This document shows positions 43,401 to 57,120 of a stretch of 64,000 nucleotides of DNA, piece by piece (the first letter of the stretch is position 1; every line of letters begins with the position of its first letter). The notes beneath the pieces were generated by a model, which searched no databases, was not told where the DNA came from, and saw only the letters and a list, made by a program, of their open reading frames with translations. The stretch lies in assembly GCA_000181795.3 (NCBI GenBank), contig CM012953.1, forward strand, positions 14,738,183-14,802,182, written 5' to 3'. The stretch comes from Trichinella spiralis (Eukaryota; Nematoda; Enoplea; Trichinellida; Trichinellidae). Both the position numbers and the translations under genes were made by a program.

Positions 43401-46400
43401 TGGCAAGTTTGGCTGATCGATCAATTTTTTCCAAGTAAATAATTCATTCTCAAAAAATTACTAATAGCTGAGATTATTTCAAGCTGGATTAGAGAAATTT
43501 TATTTCCGAAATTCATATTCACCATTTTCTGAAACTTCAACTCAAAACAAGAGACTCAAAAGCTTTTTGCTAAAACATTTTAAAAAAATTTCAGAGACAC
43601 ATGCCAAAATTTGCAAAATAGATTGTTTAATTTGAAATATCCAATTTTTTAAAGCAGTTGTTCAGCATATGTTGAAATATCAAAAAATAGTTAACAACTG
43701 ATGAAAATCTTGTCATCAATGATCATTACAATTCTTTTTGTCGTCTTTTAACGATAACATCTCTTTTAAAATAAGAACACTATGTGACAAAATCTACAAA
43801 TAATCGTTTAATTGTGAATTGTCAACCCCTTGTGAATTTTTGCCAAAAATAATAAGCAATAAAAGACTTACAATTAAATTTGAATGAATCTTATTTTAAA
43901 AACATATACAAAACATTACAAAATGCACCAACGAATTCTTATCATAATTCTTCTTAATAATATTCAGAGTTTCCATATATTGAATCAGCAAAGAAGAATA
44001 AATTTTAATAAAAGTTTAAAATCTACACGTAATTTTTAGAATTTTCTTTCACGTAGAAATTAATGGTGAATATCGATTTGAATATTCAAAATTATATAAA
44101 CCATATACAACAAGCGACCAATTCATTTAATCCAACACATTCAATTTTGATTTATGAACTTGTGTATAATAATTTATAATATTGCATTTTCAAAAAGAAA
44201 ATAGTGACTGCTGTTTACAACAATTGTGATGAACAAGAAGGTGGTGAGCAAAGTTGATTAATGGTGTGACATATAAGCGGAGCTAACTCAACCTACGCGA
44301 AATCAACTAACAATTGTTGCATAGCTAATGGATAGAGTGCGATCAAATCGGTTCAAGCTTTTAAAAGCTTCTTTTCAACAAAAATCACATAAACTAATAT
44401 TGATAAACAATACTGAATCAAGATCATTATTTTCCATGTAGTGCAATAACAATAATAATATATATGTTGTAACTATTTATAAAGATAAAAGAAAATGTGT
44501 TAGAATGCTGACAATTTTCTTTTTACATTTATTGGTTTTCAATGCAACGGTAAAGCTTTGAAAGCTCACTATCACTAGTATAGTTGAAAGTTTATTTACA
44601 TCGTCAGCCACCTTCTATGCTAATAACTACGTCGTTTCATCCATTACAGTGAAATGCAAATTTAATTGACAACATTTAGACTTCATAAAGCATTGTGTAG
44701 ACAAAGCGCATCTTCAACCCTTCAAGCTTCTGATATTAATTCGCTTTATCGATCAAACTGGTAATAGCAAAGCGAAAAATGATCATCGTGAAATCATTTA
44801 ACCTGACCCCACACAAGTTATCCTTTCGGTTATTGGTTAAGCACATTTTTTGCTTCTCCTGCCACATATGAAAATGTATTCAAAAGTATCACTCAACCAA
44901 AAGTTGTTCTACAAAAATTTAGATTTCTTGAATAACTGATTTTGTAAAATTGCCTTATGATGAGATCAACAACACTAATTTTGTATACTCTGTTCAGATG
45001 AACAAATAAACAAGCATGATTATCCATGGATGTAAATTGACATCAAAAGTTGAAATAACACACACACCCTAATCAGGCTTGATGTCCAATCAGCTGTCCA
45101 ATCCCATTCAAACTTTGGAAGACAATATTAATTGGGCTTTACTTTAAAATCAAAATTCATTTACAATTTCCGCAATTTTTTACTAAATTCTATTTGCCAT
45201 CTTTTAATAAAACTGCATAACAATCTGTATAAATGTGCGTCCATTTCTTACCCATAAAAGAGAAAAGATTTCTCTTCTATTCTATGCATGGTACATGAAA
45301 ATGTAATTTAAAACTTAAGGAGAACAAAGGTATACACTTAAAAATTAAAATATCGTAAAATAAAAAAAATCAATGCATCACTTTAATAAAATTGTTTACC
45401 CTCTCAACGGCAACGCAGCATCAACGTTTTAAAATATCTCCCATGTTAAGCTGAAATTACCAGAATATTTTTCAATATGTCAGCTAAAAAGAAGCCAAAA
45501 AACTGCCACGAATAATAAAAAATAGTAGTTATTGGTATGCGATGAGCGAATCGATGAGAAGTAACTTTAATGAAGGAAATTTGAAAAGCTTGGTATTGCC
45601 AACTGCTTCAATGTAGCTATCTTCTTTTATAAGAAAAAATGCTCTACACTAAAATCTATATTATTATTCATATTTACTTTGAATTGTGCAACGTAAAAAA
45701 ATAATAAAAAAATGATATTGCCCAAGTGTGAATTCATAAATTCCACATAAGTAGCAGAGTGTGCTTTCAAGTAATTTATGGGAATTTTCCTTTGAATTAC
45801 AGTAATATTCACAAAGATATTTATACTAGAATTTACTACTGTAACCTTATATTTGAGAAATAAATTATTGTTACTCACTAGTTATTTAAAAGCTAACTTT
45901 TGTCAACTACCAACAAACTATAATCTTGCTTGTATTTGAATGATATGATCAATACCATTCAATACTACCCGCTGTTAACAAGTAGACAATCTCTTGCAGT
46001 GCAGTTAACTATTCCAATATCTGCATATTCTCTAACAAGTCATGATATTTTAGTCAATAATCCCTGTGGTAATTTTTCTTACAACAATAATTATTATTCA
46101 AGGGCTACTTTTACTCCTGTGCCATAACAGCTGAGGCGATTTGAATGTACCTTGGCGCTTGTTATGTTCATGAAATTAAACTCATGCTTGCACAAAATTA
46201 ATTTTTCCAAAGATAAGATAGGGAGAGAGAGAGAAATTAGAATATATATGTATAATGTAATTTATATATAATACTCTAGTCAATATTCCAACAAATAACA
46301 CTATTTTTGCGTATTCTGATTGCATACAATGACTTCATGAGGATTCTTAATTTAGCAGCTCATTTTGGTGTAAGCTGAATAAAAATGGGTTTAATTCGTT

Positions 46401-49400
46401 ACAGATAAGCCATGTTAAGTGAAAAATGTTCACTGACTAAAAACGCGTGCATAAAAACATGCTTTTAAGTATATCAAAAAAAAGAGTGAATACATAAATA
46501 AATAATTAAATAAATAAATACAGCAATGTTGAACTCACTAGAATTGCACTGAATTGGTTAGCAGCTATAAAGGGTAAAGGTCAAAGTGATTGGGCATTGG
46601 CCAGCCAACGGTCCGGTAAATTGCTAGTATATATTTCAGTTTGCATATGACTGACGTTTACATTCCAAGCTGTTAGTTGACGGGACTAGATGGCGTTGCA
46701 TGATTGATCACACAGCTAATTAGCTTCAGGGACTAGCGGACGCTGGCACAATGCGGAAGCAGCGGTAAATCATGGCAGAGTTGCAATGCCGTAGGGCCAG
46801 TGGCCAGAGAAGGCAAGATTGAAAGAAGGCAGGTCGAGCTCAGCAAAGAAGCTTTCTTTATAAGCCAAAAGCAACTAGCTATTTGCGTTTCATTGAATAC
46901 CAGGCGTAATTTAATCAAGCAAAGACATGATGGCCAACTGCTGACCAACGTCCGCTTTTACTATGAATATGTCAGACTGATCTGAATATTTGTGTTTGCT
47001 TGTGTGTGTGTGTGTGTTTTCTTAATTTCAACAAGTTACTCATGCTGGTCGAATTTAGCAAGCACAATGTTTTTTCAACTATTTCAGGCAAAACTTTACT
47101 CACAACTTTGCTCAGCTAATGGATTTTCACGTTAGCCCAGTTAACACAGTATGTCAATGAGAAAGACATCTATTGAGAGTCAATAATTAATTATTTGTTA
47201 ATTGCAGTTTTTTATTTCTTTTGTAGCTCTTTTATTCAAACACAATGAGCAGCAGAATTAAAGTGGAAGGCTAAAATCAGTATGACATAATTTGCAGGCT
47301 AGCTGCTAAAGTGGCTATGTCGCACTGATAATAAGTTTCATAATTAAAATTATTGAAATGGAATATTTTCTTTGTTGAAAAATTGAAGATAATTTCAAAT
47401 CACAGCTTGCACAGAAAAAATTAAATATTTTTTTTGAAAATACATCATATTTGAACTTTAAAATAAACTGCATCGAACATTTCAAATGAGAATTTTTTAA
47501 TTAAAAAAATGCTGTAAGTAAAATTTCGCGAATAATCAACTGCGTGTTGAAAAGTAACAACCTACTTTAAAATACAATTTTTTAACTGAATCAGTTTAAG
47601 GTAAAATTTGTAATATAGCACAGCAAGCAGCTCTAATCGTTTTTGATGAGAGTGAAGATTTTCAATTTGAAATTTTACAGATGTAAATGAGATGTTGGCT
47701 TTAAAGTGGATTAGGCAATTCAAATATCTGCATTATTTAGCAACAACTGTTTCAAGAAAAAGGCAAGTATTCATAGAGGGTATAGTGTTTTGGCCTGAAT
47801 TTTATTGAAGTGCAGAAAAATTGATCATCCAAATACAGTAGTAGGATGCAATGTTCAAAAAGTTTATGAATTTAGCATAATCATTTTTAATTCAGCTTTA
47901 TTTTGAAAAATAAAATAACATTTATTTTGAAGAATAGTGAATAAAAAAAAATTTTTTTGTTTTTATGAATGAAAATGAACTTTTTAAACATTTTGTCAGA
48001 TCGTCAATTTTAAAATATTGTTCGAGTAGAATTGTTCGTTGTTGGCTTCAGCTTTTTGCTTTCATCATTTGAAATTGCATTTCTCTCACGCAACATGAAA
48101 CGTTTAATTGAAGAACCAAACGAGCGCACATGTTGTGCATTCAACGTCTGAGTCTGGGATTTGGTTTTTTCTTTGCTTTGAAATCAAGAATTGAATATCT
48201 TTTTTGAATTCAAAATTGAAATAAATTACCAATGAAATGAAATCTACTTTTTGAATTCTTTTCATTTTTTTGTGTCGATTCACATTCTGACAAAAGATTT
48301 GAATTCTACCAACTGGCAGCAGCAGTATGATTGGATATATTATTATTATTATATGCATTTTTTGCTTCTATTCATTTATTATGAAGAAAATTTTGAAGAT
48401 GCAAAAATTGATCATGAAAATTGATTCAAGATTATTAATAGCAAGGCGTAGAAAACTGACAAAGAATGCAAAATATTTATTATCCATGATTATCAATTTT
48501 TCGGCTAATTGCTAAATGGAGAGAACAAAATATTATGAGATAAAACCTTAACATTTACATCAATGGTTAATTTATGCATCATACTGAAAATGTATTTTTA
48601 ATGGTTATTTTAAATTTAAAAATCTTTCACAGTTTTATTTAAGTTAAAAATAGTATTGATTTTATGCAGAGTAGTTTTTTAAACTTGAAATTCAATATGC
48701 CTCGGTTTTTAAAAATAGTTTCCCTTCTCTGCGTACTTTTTTGTATTTCTTTGATCTTCAAGTATATTTAATTATCAAAAAGCAAAAATAAAAATCAACA
48801 TCATATACACTGGAAATAATATTTAATGTATTTCAAATTAAACAATTTAATTTAAAATAGTTTGATTTAATTTTTTAAATTATAAATTAAAACATATTAC
48901 CTGTGCAAAATTTATAAATGTTTGAAAAATTCAACATCTGCGTGCATGAGATGTTGATTAAATTTCCCAATAAGGGTTGATAAAAAGAAAAAGTTTAAAA
49001 TTTCATATTACACATATAAATATACTCATAATTAATGTCTTAGGCAAAAAAGGAGTTTAATTTCTTTTTTCTTTTGAGAAGATGAAAGGTTCTTCCCCTT
49101 ATTTTTGAACGAAGTGATATTTTTTCATTTTGTGCTTTGAATATTTGATAAATGAATAATTTACATGCCCTGTCATGTGAACAAAAATTAGTAGAAACTT
49201 AAATGCTTATGACATCTCGAGATGGATCAATACTACTGAAGATGAATGATGCATAGATGGCAACAAACTTATGGAAACCATTTTTTCACAGTTCATTTTT
49301 TCAGTAAAAATAAAAAGCCCTATTTACGTATGAATAATTGAATGAAAAGAGAAGATTTAATAAATCGAATTGCCTAAAAGAAGCAATTCGATTAATTTTA

Positions 49401-49835
49401 AATTAAAACTTGCTCAAGTAAATGTGTGAATCTGAAAATTTTTCATTTAAAGTATAAATTATAATTTCACGAAACAATAATTTTTTGTTAAAAGTGAATT
49501 GAAATTTTATTTTATTCAACAGTGCAATTACATATGCATAATTTAGCAATGTACAGTAATCAGCTGATGAATTTTTCATCTGATAAATAAGATTCAAGCA
49601 AAATGTCCAAACACAAGCAAGCAACTGTAGATTTTTTGTCAAAATACATGAAAACAATAAAAATAAAAAAATTACACAATGTTGTATACAGAATCAAAGA
49701 AAAGACCATAATAATTTAATTTTAGCTTTTTCCATCTCTTTATGAATTTAAACTTCAACTATAAGCAAAGTAACCAACCCAGTTTTATTTAAATTGATAC
49801 GTTAAATAGAGAATTAATTTAAATTATTCAAAATC

Positions 49836-49873
<38 letters not shown>

Positions 49874-52800
49874 TTTTTAAAATAAAATTTAGTTTCATTA
49901 ATGATCAGTATTGTTGAAATAAGACAAATTTTCAATCATCTGTGCTAATCAAGAAAGTTCAAATCAATGACTTTTTGACAATATGCGTTCATAATTTGCA
50001 AGGACAGATATTTACCGGAAGTGATCAGCAGAATTGGGGAACACGTTAGCTTGTTTCAATTCAGCTTAATGACTTTCATCGCATAACAAACTCATAACAA
50101 CAAATTCACTTCGCCAATAGGATTCAGTTCAAGATTGGACAAAAAAAATTAAACGATATATTGTTTCCTTTATCTGAGCTTCTGTACACAAAAAAGCAAC
50201 ATGAATAATGCTTAAATCAAAATAAGTGAACCTTCGAAAATTTAAATCATTAAACAAATTATATGTAACTTCAATATCATATGTTTTAAAATAATATCAT
50301 GGAAAACTTTCATCATTTTCAAAAAAAAGTTGTATTAACTTACATAGTAAATACAGTAAAGTTGCAAGTTGTATTAAGTTTTATAAACAGAAAATTTAGT
50401 TTATAAAATTGAAGTGTTTTTGATGCAAATTTTTTAGAATAACACAAATTGCACTGCTAGAATATAAAAGGAATTTTACAGTAAAGCGTGGCATTGCTTT
50501 TGTTTTGATTATACTGATAACAGTAAAACATAAATGATTTCCAGATTATTGTAATCAGAAAAATAAAAATAAAAGTCTAGAAATGATATTTTAATGCAGC
50601 TCTTCTCTCATAATATATGTCATAGATTATGTATGCTTGCATGCAGCTAGAAAATAATTAATAATAACTATTATTCATCAACTGAGGAATTAAGTAAATA
50701 GTTATTTGTCTATTTTTAACAATCTGAATTTCGTAATGATTGATACCGAGAAGTTTAATTAACAACCATAATATGAGATGAAAATCGCACAACTTTATAA
50801 CTTCTTAATCATTTAAAATAGTTTTTAATTATGTTCAATAAAACACTAGAGACAGTTTAAAAAATTAAAGACTTATTGAGAAGAAGCAAGCAGCTCAAAG
50901 AGTGAAAATCACAATTGCTTGCCATTTTCTGAATAAGCACAAGACGATCAATTGTTCTTGAAAGTAATTGCAATCGATTGATACGGTGAATGAGTGGTAA
51001 ATTTCAACTCTGGATCCTCAGGGTAACTGAAGTGCTATTTTTAAACTGCCCACTTCCATCGGTTACTTAGTGTCAAGCACACACATATATAAATACCTAT
51101 ACATACACAGATATATGCTAATCGTTGGATAACAAATTTTGAAATTCACAACAATACACACTGATTCCTGCAAACTTTCATACAATATACAAATATCCTT
51201 ATACCAAATAAACACAATTTGCTCAAATTCTACATTCTTGAATTATGTTGTCATCAAATGGCTCAATAATGTTGATTATTAGAGTATATCAATAAGAAAT
51301 CAGCCTCATAATCTGAAAATTATAAATCTATTCCATGCATACAATTCGTGCTTATAGATATTGCCCGTTTTCTTTTCTTTTTTAAAATAAAATAGCTCTC
51401 GGTGTTAAATTATAATTTAAATTTAAGAAATCAAAATCATCAATCACCTAATTTGCAGCAATTAGGCGCATTCACCATACACGCGTTTGAAGTTAAAATT
51501 GTCTTTAACTGCAAAGCTACCATGATCATCATATATTTATTGACTGGTGCATTATGAAAAGAAAATTTCTAGAACATCAGCCTCAAAAATTCGATGATTT
51601 TCATTCATTTTTTAATATCATTAAATTATTTTTCAGTTGAAAAGTTTAATATAATTTAAAAGTAATAAAAGAAAGAAAGATGAAGAAAAAGCTTTATTTA
51701 AAAAAATAGTCGATTACTTCTTTTCTTTTTTTGATTGACTAAATATTTGACTGTGATCAAGAAAAAATAATAAGTATTTTCTATTTTTGAGAAAAAACTA
51801 TTGTTTTCTATAGAATCAAAAAAGAACAGCAATTAGTAAAATTTCATGCAATTTCAAAGTACTGGTAGTGATTGTAAGGTAAATTTAGGATGAAAATTTT
51901 GCAAATTGAAAGCATAAGATGGATCGAAATGTGCATGGAAATTGTCTCTGCTGATGTTGCAATTTTACTGTTCTACCAAAGGGTTGAAAAGGTAAAAGTA
52001 CCAATTCCCAAAGTAGTAATAAGAGAACAATATTTCGACTTTGAGCAAAATGTTAACTGCTTCTTAAATTTGCATTTAAATTTCAAAAAAACCTCTGAGA
52101 GATTGAAATTTTATCATTGAATTGTCATTTTAAAATTTAAAATTGGCAAACTGAACCCAATTGAATTATTCATTACAAGAAAATGTGAAAATCGTCTCTG
52201 CGCATCTTTTTGCATCTTCTGTTTGCTGTATTGATCACAGAAGAGTGAAAAATCCTAATCAAACTGAGGCACGTTCTTTGAAATCAATTAAAATACTAAA
52301 GCAATATGCAATTTCTGTTAAAATTAATATTTCTCATAAAGTTATTTATTATGCATTTGTCTCATCAATGCTGAAGAACATGAAATGCACTATTAGGAAT
52401 ATAATTTTAATTAACTTCAGAAACAATCTTGTATGGAAACATACATATACATGTATGTTGTTAAAAAACATCTTTAGCTTCTATTGCCATTTATTTTCGA
52501 TAAATTATTTTGAAAATATTTTTCAATTCAAATATTGCCATATGCCAGTTTTTTAACTTTAAAAAATAACTAAACAACAATATTAATAAATTTATTAATA
52601 ATAATAATAGATCATTCCAATGTGATATTAAAATAAAAGACACTTTTCTTATAATTACTGTTTGCATAATGAAAAATTTCAGATGAAAATGTTATCGAAC
52701 TATGAGAAATACTTTCGTCATGATTTAATGAAAGTTCAGATTTAGAGTGAGTGACACTTGAAGAAGAAATATTGCGGAGCTGCATAGACAGAGAGCAATG

Positions 52801-54740
52801 CATGACAAATGAAAAATTTTACAAATCTGATGAAAAAGAATGATAATCATATAAACATTAATCCACTTATTCAATCAACATTAATGACCAACTGCTTGTT
52901 GTATAAGTGATGAAATCAAAGAGAAGAAAAAAAAATAATTCAATTAAAATCACTTGAAAAACAAAACATTATCAAAAGTTTAATTATATTAAGCACGAAG
53001 AAAGAAAATTTTATCCTATTTCATTCTCATCATAGCAAGAAAATAAATTGCCATGCATGTAAATAAAAAGATAATATAATTGTACAATTACATACTTTGA
53101 AATGATTTTATCAAATCAAATGAAAATGGCAGTAAACAACGTTCAGCTGGACATTTTGTACACTGAAACAAGCAGCATACTAATGCTAATAAAAATTGCT
53201 CAAATTTGGCAAAGCTGCAGCGACACTCCAGTAGAAACACAGCGCCACTTGGAAATTTTATATTGATTATTATATGGTAGACTTTCATTTATTGATAAGT
53301 GTCAATTACCACTGTTGGAACAGTTTGAAATCAATGATCAACTTACTTTTTTGCTAATCTTCTGTTCTACTATGGGCTTCACAAAAAATGAATAAACTTA
53401 AAAGCAAATTTCAAACAAGCAAACAAAAAAGCTTCATAACACGTTCATCATAAGCTAATATGTTGTGTTTGGCAAGGTACAGCTTTGTCCACTCTTTTTT
53501 CATGGACAACAGAAATTATCCATCTACGAATATTGAAGAACTTTTAAACCATTAAAAAATATATTCAATTCTTTTTTCAACGAAATTACACAATTCATTT
53601 CTTATTTCAACCAAACTGTTCGTCAATTTCCAATAATAAATACATCATCATAAGCATACATTTGCTCATTTAATTTATTGCTTAATGAAAAAACAAAATT
53701 AAAAGATGATAATTTTTGCAATATGTTATATACAAAATGTTGATAATATTAAACAGCATATTTTTAATTTTTTTATAAAATAAAAAACTGATACTGCAAT
53801 TTTGCCTGCAATATATAAAATATTGAAATAAGAAAACATTTCTTCTTTCTTTCACGTCATCGTGTAATTTTTGAAATGGTTACATTATCGATTGAGTGAA
53901 GCCTAAAATCTCCTGTCATACACTTTTGCGGCATATGACTTTAAAATAATATTAATAATAATTCCTTGGAATGCTGCTTCAGCACTCAAATTAATCACTT
54001 TTTCACTTTCCCTACCAACTGTTTCTTATCGATTCAACCAACGACGCACCGTAGATACTTTTATTTTTTATCAATAAATTATTTTGTACAACAACAAATT
54101 GTTACATTTCATTCATATACATCAATTTCAATAATTCCATTATACGAATGAAAATGTATACATTTAATCACCTAATAATGCATTCTGTTCAAAAAATTAA
54201 AACCTGCAAATCAATTATTAACAATCGCTTTTGCGTTTTGAATATTAAAAATTAAGTTGAATGAAAACAATCTGCATTGTACAATTTTCTAAAAATATAT
54301 TCAAAAATTAATTCTGCTTTTGTACAATTTCACAACATTCAATGTTAAAAAAACGGTTTTTCAAAAAGGCACTGTTGTGAATAACAAGGAATATGGAAGA
54401 ATAAAGCAATTAGCCAAATCACTGTCATGCGTGCATTAAAATAGATCTTCCTTTGCTTTCAAAAATATCGTTTTTTTAAACGAAATTTCAATTATATTCT
54501 GCAACAATACCCGCATCAGTTGGAACATACATACACACACGTCAGTACATTGATATGCATAAAAAATGACTTTTATGTCATACAGTATTATTATTATTTA
54601 ACTTCTGAATAACGTTAAAAAGGCTGGCAATCAGGAAAAATGGAAACATATAAAAACATATCTGCAAATTCGGAAAAATTCTTTATCAAACGTTTCGCTC
54701 GCTATTTAAATATTGCAAAATATAAATCTAACAGAATAGC
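37500..54740. other. gene-poor AT-rich region of about 17 kb
   Basis: I find no confident gene. All frames are broken every few tens of codons apart from short AT-rich frames such as 52161-52556 (+). A GC-richer island at about 46560-46990 has open frames on both strands and a (TG)n run at its edge, but no recognisable protein. Weak exon-like - strand pieces occur at about 53090-53150 (CTKCPAERCLLPF, donor GTATGT) and 53375-53420 (donor GTAAGT). The rest may be a long regulatory region or a giant 5' intron of the channel locus. Confidence 0.5.
49836..49871. repeat. (TTA)n trinucleotide microsatellite
   Basis: About 12 perfect TTA units in AT-rich intergenic DNA. Confidence 0.95.
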
Positions 54741-56494
54741 TTAAAAGCTGGAAGCACCAGTCAACCATCGAATACGCTCATAGCTAACCCAGAAAGTTAA
54801 AGACCATGGAGCCATACGTGCCCAAATAGGCACAAAACCTTTATACAATGCGAAAAAACCTTCATTGCTAATTGTCTTTAGCAAGCAGTCAATACTGGAT
54901 TTATAAAATCTTTCACTAAAAATAATATACATTCGTATAAAAGTAAGAGTGCATAAATTTCACCTCATAATAATAATAACAGAAAATCTGCTTACCCGAC
55001 TGCAATGTTAGCAGCAGTCTGATTCATCATGCGCGTTTTAACTACGTCTACTGGTGTTGATGTAATGGCAGCCGCCAAACCAGAGAAAGCACTAAAAATT
55101 AAACCAATATCAAATACAGAACAATGCATTTCAAAAAGTATTTCTTTTTCTCTTTATTGAATGAATAAAAAAATTAATACATTACCTTGATATTCCATGC
55201 GTTACATAATTGTCCGGAAGTTCAGTATGTTTTAGCAGCAAGTGTTTTACAGTATCATACGTTGATATATCTTTAAAATGGATTGTTTCAAGAAAATAAA
55301 ATAAATTAATTACAAATATTTTTTATAAATTAACACGTAAAATTATTTTTAAATTGACAGGCAACAATTCACCTGCCATATTTACAATCGCTGCCCTCTG
55401 ACAATTCGGTAGCCATCCTTTCCACAAAGCTGGAATACCTCCAGAAGCAAACGTTTGCCGAAACGCTTGAAACATATTTTCCACTCTATTCAAAAATTAT
55501 TCAATTCAGTAAATAAGAAAATTTACTTCAATGCGCATAAAATTAATGCAAAAAGAACAAAACAAAACACCCATCACGGAATACTCACTACCAAATCTGC
55601 TGACAAAATAAAATTGCAATTGCTATCAATTACTTTCCAAATTAATATCAAATTGCTCAAGTGACTGATTAATTAATTTAAATTTATTAAAATTTGACAA
55701 TTTAAAATTTCTTACCTCGGTGGCAAACCATCCAAGCGTCGTCGCCCTTCCATCTGCATTTGCACTTTAACCAGATCAGTAGGCGAGGCAAGAAATTGAC
55801 CAATCGCTCCGCTCGCCATGCTAGAGCACATCGCTTTCCTGAAAATTTGAAAACAAAAATCCACTGTACATTTGTATATACAAAATAATCAATCAAAAAT
55901 TTAACCATAAATCGAATGTTCCGTCTGCATTACGATGAAATAATTTTTCTCGAAAGGTTTCATAAAATATAACTCGAACTCCAGTATAAACTGAGAAAAA
56001 GTACACATCTGAAACATCATTATTAATAATTTAATCAATTTACCATAATGACGAGTTACTGCTGGAGTTATGCCATTCCATAAACCAAAGAAACCTTCTT
56101 TTCTCACTGTAAAGCAACACTTTGTGAATATCAGAGTTTAAAAAAGTGAATATGAACGATAAAACAAGTTATAATGAATTAAGAAGATAAAAATTTGACA
56201 CTTTTTTCATTTTTTACATATAACTCACAAGATTGATGTTAAATTTGAAATTCTCGAATGTAAGAGAATAAGAAAAAGAAAGAAAAACATACCAATGTTT
56301 GAAAATATTGTAAACATGCCTTGTTTGGGTGTGGTCATAAATTGAGAATTCAGTTTGCCATGCTCGCCTTGAATCTGCAACCTGGTTTTAAGCAAATCCA
56401 ACGGATATGTGGCTGTTTCGGCCAGCGTAGCCGCAGCACAAGACAGCACATATTTCAAACCGATACTTTCTCTTGACGTTTGAGTTTTATCCAT
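54741..56494 (-). CDS. ucp-4: mitochondrial carrier, UCP4-like (SLC25A27 family)
   Basis: An inner-mitochondrial-membrane carrier of the uncoupling-protein branch. Eight exons, 56293-56494, 56044-56106, 55906-55990, 55716-55838, 55373-55485, 55186-55270, 54996-55091 and 54741-54915, give 942 nt and 313 aa in one frame, the usual carrier length. The three repeat signatures P-x-[DE]-x-x-[KR] are [30 protein letters not shown] and [13 protein letters not shown]. The UCP4 match is best in [20 protein letters not shown] at the start and in the C-terminal block [20 protein letters not shown]. The start ATG is preceded by an AG 7 nt upstream. The transported substrate cannot be read from sequence. 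The symbol follows the C. elegans gene. Confidence 0.94.
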
Positions 56495-57120
56495 GAAATT
56501 GCTTTGCCAATAAATTATATATATACCTTTAAAATGAATTTTTTAAACAGTCTATCAAAAATGAAAAAAATGCAATGAATACATGGCACAGCTTTCGTCA
56601 ACTGCATGCAACATGGCAAAGTCAAGAACAAAAAATTAGATTTTAATAACAATACGTATATATATATATTTACATTTGTATGTATGTGTACACATACAAT
56701 CATATAATCAATTATAAGTATTGTAAAGCTGCAATTGCGTCATTGGAAATTAAACTAACAATAATTAACATGGACAAGCACTCCTAGCAAATAACTGACA
56801 ACTTAACAATTGGAATACAAGCAACAGGACAAAAATTGTGTTGACAATTAAAACAGCTCATCTATCAGTTAAAATTCTCTCCACTGAGCAGCAACATCAA
56901 CATTGCATTTCTTATACATATTTGATAAAAAACAAAATTTTAAACTGAATGTATCTGTTAAACGCAAAATGCATAAGCAACAAACAATGTTCTGTGATGA
57001 AAAAGCAGCATTATTTATAAAATGCACATCACAGACAGATGAAAACAAAACAACTTAAATGTGTAATGAGTAAGGGTATGTATTTGTTTATATGATCAAA
57101 GTGATGTGTAAAACGAAAGT
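56495..57120. other. intergenic spacer between SUN and UCP4 genes
   Basis: About 600 bp of AT-rich DNA carries the UCP4 promoter and the 3' flank of the SUN gene. No gene is visible. Confidence 0.6.

Noticed and set aside
52161-52556. 131-codon + strand frame in AT-rich DNA
   Set aside because: Its composition (Ile, Asn, Lys, Phe) follows base bias. No domain and no neighbouring exons are seen.
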